From Dillenia suffruticosa (taxonomy: Eukaryota; Streptophyta; Magnoliopsida; Dilleniales; Dilleniaceae): a stretch of DNA of 64,000 nucleotides. Positions 59,014-64,000 of the stretch are shown piece by piece. The stretch covers positions 2,159,001 to 2,223,000 of the forward strand of contig JAVTVX010000012.1 of assembly GCA_033439265.1 (NCBI GenBank), written 5' to 3'. Position 1 is the stretch's first letter. Every line of letters begins with the position of its first letter. The translations under genes and the position numbers were made by a program. The notes below the pieces were generated by a model. The model saw only the letters and a program-made list of their open reading frames with translations, made no database searches and had not been told where the DNA came from.

Positions 59014-60514
59014 CTCCATGTAATGGTCAGAGCTGCTTACTCAAGCCCAACTGTGGTGATTTTTTTTGGATATTCTAATTTTTCACTGTACAAAAGCATA
59101 GCACTAGAGGAAGAACGTATGCAAAGAAAGGGAATGGTGAGGGCTACACTTGATTTTTTGTATATTTCTCGGCAGGGCAAGCACAAGTCTTTTGGTTTTC
59201 TGTGTTTCCAGAGTTTCTTAGCTCTGACAAGAAGCTTTATTGTACATATAGAATTGGTGTAGTGCAGATGTTGATTGATTGATCTTTAGATCGTAGAGTT
59301 GCCAGCTGATATATCTATTCTGATTGTTTGAAAGAATTCTACCTTTATTAAATTCTAAATGATACAAGTTGCGTTGTTGACATTGAAAAGTTAATGCCGG
59401 GCTCCTCATTTCATCTATGTTGTAATGGTAAAGGTACACGAGCGGAAGTATTCTCTCCGGGCATTACTATAAAGGTCTCAACTTACGGTGAAATATTTGG
59501 TGTAACACCGTTAGATTGCTTGGTTTGATCGAGAATTATTACCCCACAAATTTGAACTTGTGACATGTGACCTACTGAAGAATTACTCTCGCTACTAAGC
59601 TACTGATTTGCATAAGTGGTGGTGGTGAAATCAAGAATTTATTTTTCCTCGGTATTTGAAATCATATTATGATTAAAACGGTTTGAAACTCTATGACATC
59701 CTATTTAAGGTGTGATTCTCTTAATGTAGTTTTATGTATTTTCAAGTTTCAAACTCAATAGTTGATTAAAAAATCTAATATCTCATCCCATTATACTTAC
59801 TATAGATCGGTAGACTCAAAATTCTCTCTTTAACCGGACATGAGATTTATGCTTGATCAACGTGTGAAAACATGCACAGAGTAGAAATCCATTTACATGT
59901 ACCAAAAAAAAAAAGAAATCCATTAATTGGTTGTCCGCGTGTTATGTCTGGATTGAACAATAGAAAAGCTAGTTTGTTCACCGAAGGCTCAAACCCACGA
60001 GCCTACTAAGTAAGCTAGATAAGCTACTACAAACAATCACTCTTCGGTTCAACTCTGGTAGAGATGTTTGCATATCCTCAAACACATCATATGAGCGAAT
60101 GAATCAAATCAGAAGTAACATGATTTACCAATTTAAACAAATCATAGATCTTCTCAAATCATAATCTCCATACAGCTTTCTCAAACTCGATATCCATATC
60201 CATTTTCATAATTTTTACAAAATAAACACCACCACCAACACTTGGTTTAGTAAAAAGAAAGTTGTTTTACCCAAATAAAAAAAAAAAAAAAAGTTGCTTA
60301 GTAAAAAATTTTGATAATAAAAAGAATTATGTTATATGAGTTCAAGGGTTATGACAAATTAATTAGAGTATAACTCTAAATATCAGTTGATTCAAAAAAT
60401 AAAAAACAAAAAAAAAAAACTAAAAACAAAAACAAAAAAGAAAAACAAAGTCAAGTTGACGATAAGAAGAAAACATGCTTAATTAAAACCATAAACATCT
60501 CACATTCGATTTCC
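59014..60514. other. region between convergent genes (DUF547 and PR-1-like)
   Basis: Contains the 3' UTRs of both genes and a decayed SINE-like copy at about 59650-59820. Short tRNA-like words (ctcaaacccacgagcc at about 59988-60003) suggest another SINE remnant. No coding exon seen. Confidence 0.5.
59650..59820 (-). repeat. decayed SINE-like dispersed repeat copy
   Basis: In reverse orientation: attctcttaatgtagttttatgtattttcaagtttcaaactc, then tctaatatctcatcccatta. These are the complements of the gatga.atatta head and gagtttgaaact segment of the family. Confidence 0.5.
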
Positions 60515-61069
60515 CTAATAAGGTTTCTCACCAACAACATTACCAGCGGGAAAATAAAAACATATGGTCAAAAATGCCCTCTCGTTGGCACACCCAACTT
60601 GTGCACACCCCAATTCAAGGGATCTGCTCCATACCACTTGTGTGTAGACGCCACACATATGTTCCGGAACACATGAGTTATTATCATAGTCATAGTACTT
60701 CTTCTCCGCCACCCATGTTTCCACCACCGTGCGCGGCGTCACCGCTTCCCCACTCGCCCAAAGCTGGTTTGCACCGTACTCGCCGCTCTTTAGCTCCGCA
60801 AATTTGCACCCCATTTTATCCCTTTGGTACCTCACCAGTCTACTTGTGGCATTGGCTAGTTTTGGGCTCCATTCGAGTGGCCCCACCCCCACTTCGGCCC
60901 TGGCTTTGTTGTGGGCTTCTAAGAAGTCTTGGGCCGGGCTTGGCGGTTGGGCTGTAGGGGCTGGGTCTGGGGTTGTCGCCGGTGAAAATCTGCGGGTGGC
61001 TGACGTCTGCACCAGTAGTAGTGACAGCGCTAGAGCTACGGATACCACTGATGGAGAGAATTTGGCCAT
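60515..61069 (-). CDS. PR-1/STS14-like secreted CAP domain protein
   Basis: Single exon, 184 aa. Residues 1-24 form a signal peptide (hydrophobic VVSVALALSLLLV, then SA-T), so the protein is probably secreted. A short Pro-rich linker leads to a CAP domain at about residues 47-184: FLEAHNKARAEVGVGPLEWS, ANATSRLVRYQRDKMGC, GEYGANQLWASG, WVAEKKYYDYDNNSC, HMCGVYTQVVW and ICFYFPAGNVVGEKPY. Six cysteines in the domain fit the three PR-1 disulfides. The CAP histidines and glutamate (AHN, HM-GVYTQVVW) are present. The sequence is closer to the STS14 group than to classical PR-1. The family is linked to defence and sterol binding. A CT/GA leader precedes the start. Confidence 0.92.
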   Translation of the reverse strand: MAKFSPSVVSVALALSLLLVQTSATRRFSPATTPDPAPTAQPPSPAQDFLEAHNKARAEVGVGPLEWSPKLANATSRLVRYQRDKMGCKFAELKSGEYGANQLWASGEAVTPRTVVETWVAEKKYYDYDNNSCVPEHMCGVYTQVVWSRSLELGCAQVGCANERAFLTICFYFPAGNVVGEKPY

Positions 61070-61082
61070 TTTTGCTTTGGTT

Positions 61083-61110
61083 CTCTCTCCTCTCTCTCTC
61101 TCTCTCTCTA
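61083..61110 (-). promoter_or_regulatory. GA-rich 5' leader of the PR-1-like gene
   Basis: A (GA)n run on the coding strand about 15-40 bases upstream of the start codon. Such leaders recur in most genes of this window. Confidence 0.45.
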
Positions 61111-61971
61111 AGAAGTGATCTGAGTTTCCACTTCGAATACATTACTTTCACAGATCATGTATGGGGATTGTACCTGCAGTGGGCACGTGAGTTGTTGAGT
61201 ATATTTAAAGCTGAATGTCCTTATGGCTATTCTACCTGGTCCAAATTACAAAAAATAAATATTTTTATACAGCAATTAAATTAATTAAGAAAATCTCTCA
61301 AAACCAATTGGGTCGATCTTAATAAGTAACATAAGTCATCACAAGATTACTCTTACTCATATCATGAAATATTAGATTCATAGTTGTTCCACCTATCAAA
61401 GCCCAAAATAAAATAAAATAAAATAACTCAAAAAGAGTGAATATCAAATAACTAGTTTATTACTATACAAAAGATAAAATATCTAAAGGAAATTCAATTT
61501 GTCTAAACTTAATTTATTTATCTTCTATATATAATATTTTAAAATAATTTTTTAATATAAATGCATGCTTTTGCAGGTAAAAAATTAAATAAAATTTTAA
61601 TTAAAATAATTATTACTTTTTCAAATGAATTTCCATAGATTATTCTTAATTAGGAGATATTACAATAACTCATAGTTGGTTAAAATTTTATTAATTGCGC
61701 AAATTAGAATGTGTCGTACATAATTAATCCTAATACAGAATTAAGGATATATGACTCCGAGAATAGCTTCCCCTAACCGGCCAAATAAAATCAAATGAGC
61801 CGAACCGGGTTGGGGGACACGTCCTCAACCAAACCCTACTAAACCCATTGGCATTGCTTTGTAGTTTTCTAATCTGACATTATCTTCCAATCGTCCAATC
61901 ATCAATAGCCACGTATCCAGTCGTGTGGACTGGACTTTTGGAACACCAGCTATTTGGCAACACCAAATTCA
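61111..61971. other. intergenic, promoter side of the PR-1-like gene
   Basis: AT-rich, with a short (AAAAT)n run near 61409-61426. No coding exon recognised. It must hold the promoter of the PR-1-like gene and the 3' UTR of the DUF4228 gene. Confidence 0.5.
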
Positions 61972-62409
61972 CTATGGAACGACGCCGTTTTGTGTCGATG
62001 TTGTCGAATGCACCTCCTCTTTGGTCAGCTTAGAACTTGCCTTGATCGCGAGATCACACAAATCCGGCAAAGTCAACGGAGTGTTTAATCTTGAGAGTGG
62101 CATGAGGAAGTAAATATCGCTCGATTGCAAATCTTCATCGACGGAAACACGTGAGGGGCACGTGCCAACTGACATGCTTTCCGAACTGCAGAGAAAGTAG
62201 TTTGGGTGTTGGGAGGTAACGTGGCTTGCCGTGATTGGGTTCTTGAACTCCTGAAGCTCGCCGTCGACGCGGATGACTTTGACTTGCCTTGTTGGCCATT
62301 TAAGCACTGCCATCAACTCTGCTTGTGTCTTGGCCGACCGATGCAACCCAGATGAATTTCCCTTGTCTCTGGTCTTGGACTGAGAAGTAGCAGATACACA
62401 TGCACCCAT
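61972..62409 (-). CDS. DUF4228 (PADRE) domain protein, probably N-myristoylated
   Basis: Single exon, 145 aa. The protein begins MGACVSATSQS, with Gly2 for myristoylation and Cys4 for palmitoylation, which suggests plasma-membrane attachment. The PADRE domain follows: AVLKWPTRQVKVIRVDGELQ at about 34-53, then the long ITASHVTSQHPNYFLCSS and SDIYFLMPLSRLNTPLTL at about 97-114, and a short DLCDLAIKAS helix. Family members are small plant proteins often induced by pathogens or abiotic stress; the molecular role is unknown. The start is the only ATG that leaves the MGAC motif at the N-terminus. Confidence 0.9.
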   Translation of the reverse strand: MGACVSATSQSKTRDKGNSSGLHRSAKTQAELMAVLKWPTRQVKVIRVDGELQEFKNPITASHVTSQHPNYFLCSSESMSVGTCPSRVSVDEDLQSSDIYFLMPLSRLNTPLTLPDLCDLAIKASSKLTKEEVHSTTSTQNGVVP

Positions 62410-62418
62410 TATTTGTCG

Positions 62419-62477
62419 TGAGAGAGAGAGAGAGAGAGATAGAGAGAGAATTTAGGTTTTTTTTTTTTTTTTTTCCA
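62419..62477 (-). promoter_or_regulatory. leader of the DUF4228 gene with GA/CT and poly-T tracts
   Basis: The plus strand shows (GA)n at 62420-62449 followed by a T-run at 62457-62474. On the coding strand the leader is therefore A-rich then CT-rich. Confidence 0.5.
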
Positions 62478-63960
62478 AGGGAGAGATAGAAAATATAGTC
62501 AAATGGGATTCATAAAAGGAGAGGTGAGTAGTAACATAAAGCTGAGAGACTATACGAGATGGGGATGGAGTGGATGAAATGGGGCGCCGCACGGTGGGTA
62601 TCAACTTTGTGAGACTTGGTTTTAATTGTTGTTTTTGGTCCAAACGAGGCGGAGGCAATCACCCCCAAAGAAACAACAAGAATAACTGGTTTTCATTTCA
62701 TTTCAGTCACTGATTTTCCTCTAGTCTTGCAATATTTAATTTTTTTTCTTCTTTTAATTGCTCTCAATACTGTCTTAGGTTATCTCGAATGTTCTTCATA
62801 TCCTCGTTTGGAAATAACGTATGCGCGTGACGTTAACGGATACTACCTAAACCATCCCAAAAGAATTTGCCCAACTTAGAATTGGTCAAGTGAGAAGGAA
62901 AGGTACATATTTAGTATTGATAAATTAGTGAAACTTCCATTTGAATTCTAGTTTAGAATAGAAAGGTGAGTATTCAACGTTGTCGCATCCTAGTTTGCTA
63001 CCAATATCTTTATCTTCTTAATTATAAATAATTTTGCTCGGTTTGTATTATACCAAATGTAGGAGAAACTGAAAAAAAATAATAATAATAAATCAATATC
63101 ATTCTCGTTAACATGGAGAAGCGAGCCGACCCAGAGTTATTTCTAAAATTTTAAGAAAAATTATATATTTTTTATTATAATTTAAAAATTATCGGTCTCT
63201 TAAAAATTTAGTAATCATGCCCATCTAAAATTACAATTTTAAATTTAACTTATATTTCATTATTTTAATATAAATTTCAGATTTATGTCTTGCTTGCTAA
63301 GTATGATTTCATTGATATTATGTACTATTCTAAAATTAAAGTTTTAAATATATATATTACATTTCATCGCACTGCATTGCGTGTTAAGTATGTTTAGGCT
63401 CATATCCATATACATAGCCATGTTAGGTGACTTCACACTAACAAGAAAGCACTGTCAGGCACATCTAAGCCCGTGAACCATAGTTAGTGATCCAATAATT
63501 GCTTAGCATCGTGTGTTTAACGAGAGAGAGAGAGAGAGAGAGAATCATTGATAAATTGATTTAATGGGATGTGATGTTAGATCATTTAATTAAGATCACG
63601 AATTCGATTCACAATTTGATCATTGAGCAGACTATGTTAGAAGGATAACTCCTTTAAATAGGTCACTATAAGTCCCAACTAAGATCACGAGTTCGATTCA
63701 CAATTTAGTCATAGAGTAAATTACGTTGGAAGGATAACCCCCTTTAAATAGGTTACTATAAATTCTGAATTGGATTAGTTAGAATATATTTCGGATATTG
63801 ATTAGTATAGTATGAGAGAGAGAGAGAGAGAGAAGCGGCTTCTCTCTGGACACGAGGTGATCCAATAATTTATTAAGCCCGTGGGCCAGTGTTGGGTTTC
63901 TTTTATCTCTCTTTTCTTTTCTTCATTAACAAAAAGAAAAAGAGAGAGCGGGGGGGAAAT
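62478..63960. other. intergenic region before the right-edge gene
   Basis: Probable promoter region of two divergent genes: DUF4228 (-) and the partial gene (+) at 63961. Holds SINE-like copies (63541-63790) and GA tracts at 63522-63542 and 63814-63833. No coding exon recognised. Confidence 0.5.
63541..63790 (+). repeat. SINE-like repeat with an internal 89-bp tandem duplication
   Basis: The segment aagatcacga.ttcgattcacaattt..tca..gagta.a.tac.gtt.gaaggataac.cctttaaataggt.actataa occurs at 63592-63680 and again at 63681-63769. gagttcgattc resembles a tRNA-type B box. This is the best-preserved copy of the dispersed family in the window. GA microsatellites flank it on both sides. Confidence 0.6.
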
Positions 63961-63990
63961 ATGGTTGAAGCTTCTGGGAACATTAATAAG
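63961..63990 (+). CDS. possible first coding exon of a gene cut by the window edge
   Basis: ATG at 63961 opens the frame MVEASGNINK and runs into a strong 5' splice site AAG|GTGAGA at 63991. A purine-rich leader typical of this window precedes it. The remaining exons would lie beyond base 64000. No family can be named from ten residues, and a chance ATG before a chance donor is possible. Confidence 0.4.
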
Positions 63991-64000
63991 GTGAGAGCGA

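Overview
This is plant nuclear DNA, almost certainly from a eudicot. It is AT-rich and full of (CT/GA)n microsatellites. The genes have spliced exons with canonical GT-AG borders, and every family is typical of flowering plants. The species cannot be named from the sequence. I find no rRNA or tRNA genes, no CRISPR array and no bacterial-style operon.

Layout: 1-7.1 kb is gene-free, with decayed SINE-like repeats and a G-box cluster near 3.8-3.9 kb. 7.1-15.6 kb (+) holds a complete four-exon BEL1-like homeodomain gene of the BLH2/BLH4 (SAWTOOTH) type, 746 aa. It has a probable GC-AG first intron and an upstream ORF that overlaps the start codon. 15.6-22 kb is a junk-rich interval with a SINE, gene fragments (one from an MPDU1-type PQ-loop gene), a CACTA-like relic, a tandem ~387-bp repeat and a MITE. 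22.1-24.8 kb (-) is a two-exon BTB/POZ gene. 26.6-27.1 kb is a hAT-type MITE with an 8-bp target duplication. 28.65-29.35 kb (+) is a three-exon TMEM220-like membrane protein. 30.66-44.8 kb (-) is a SUVR5-type histone lysine methyltransferase gene. Its zinc-finger and SET exons are intact, but its N-terminal coding region carries a frameshift, a stop and a decayed exon. One intron hosts an RTE-type LINE flanked by a 12-bp duplication, with a hAT-like MITE nested inside it. 45-54.7 kb is gene-free. 54.7-59.0 kb (+) is an eleven-exon MIP1 leucine-zipper/DUF547 gene. 60.5-61.1 kb (-) is a single-exon secreted PR-1/STS14-like CAP protein. 62.0-62.4 kb (-) is a small myristoylatable DUF4228 (PADRE) protein. 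The right edge probably cuts a further (+) gene just after its first exon.

The genes are independent loci and form no pathway. Two are chromatin or transcription regulators (BLH, SUVR5-like), one is a possible ubiquitin-ligase adaptor (BTB), and two belong to families linked to stress or defence (CAP, PADRE). The most notable observations are the SUVR5-like gene with lesions confined to its N-terminal part, the dated nest of LINE and MITE in its intron, and the placement of CT tracts directly after 5' splice sites in two unrelated genes.
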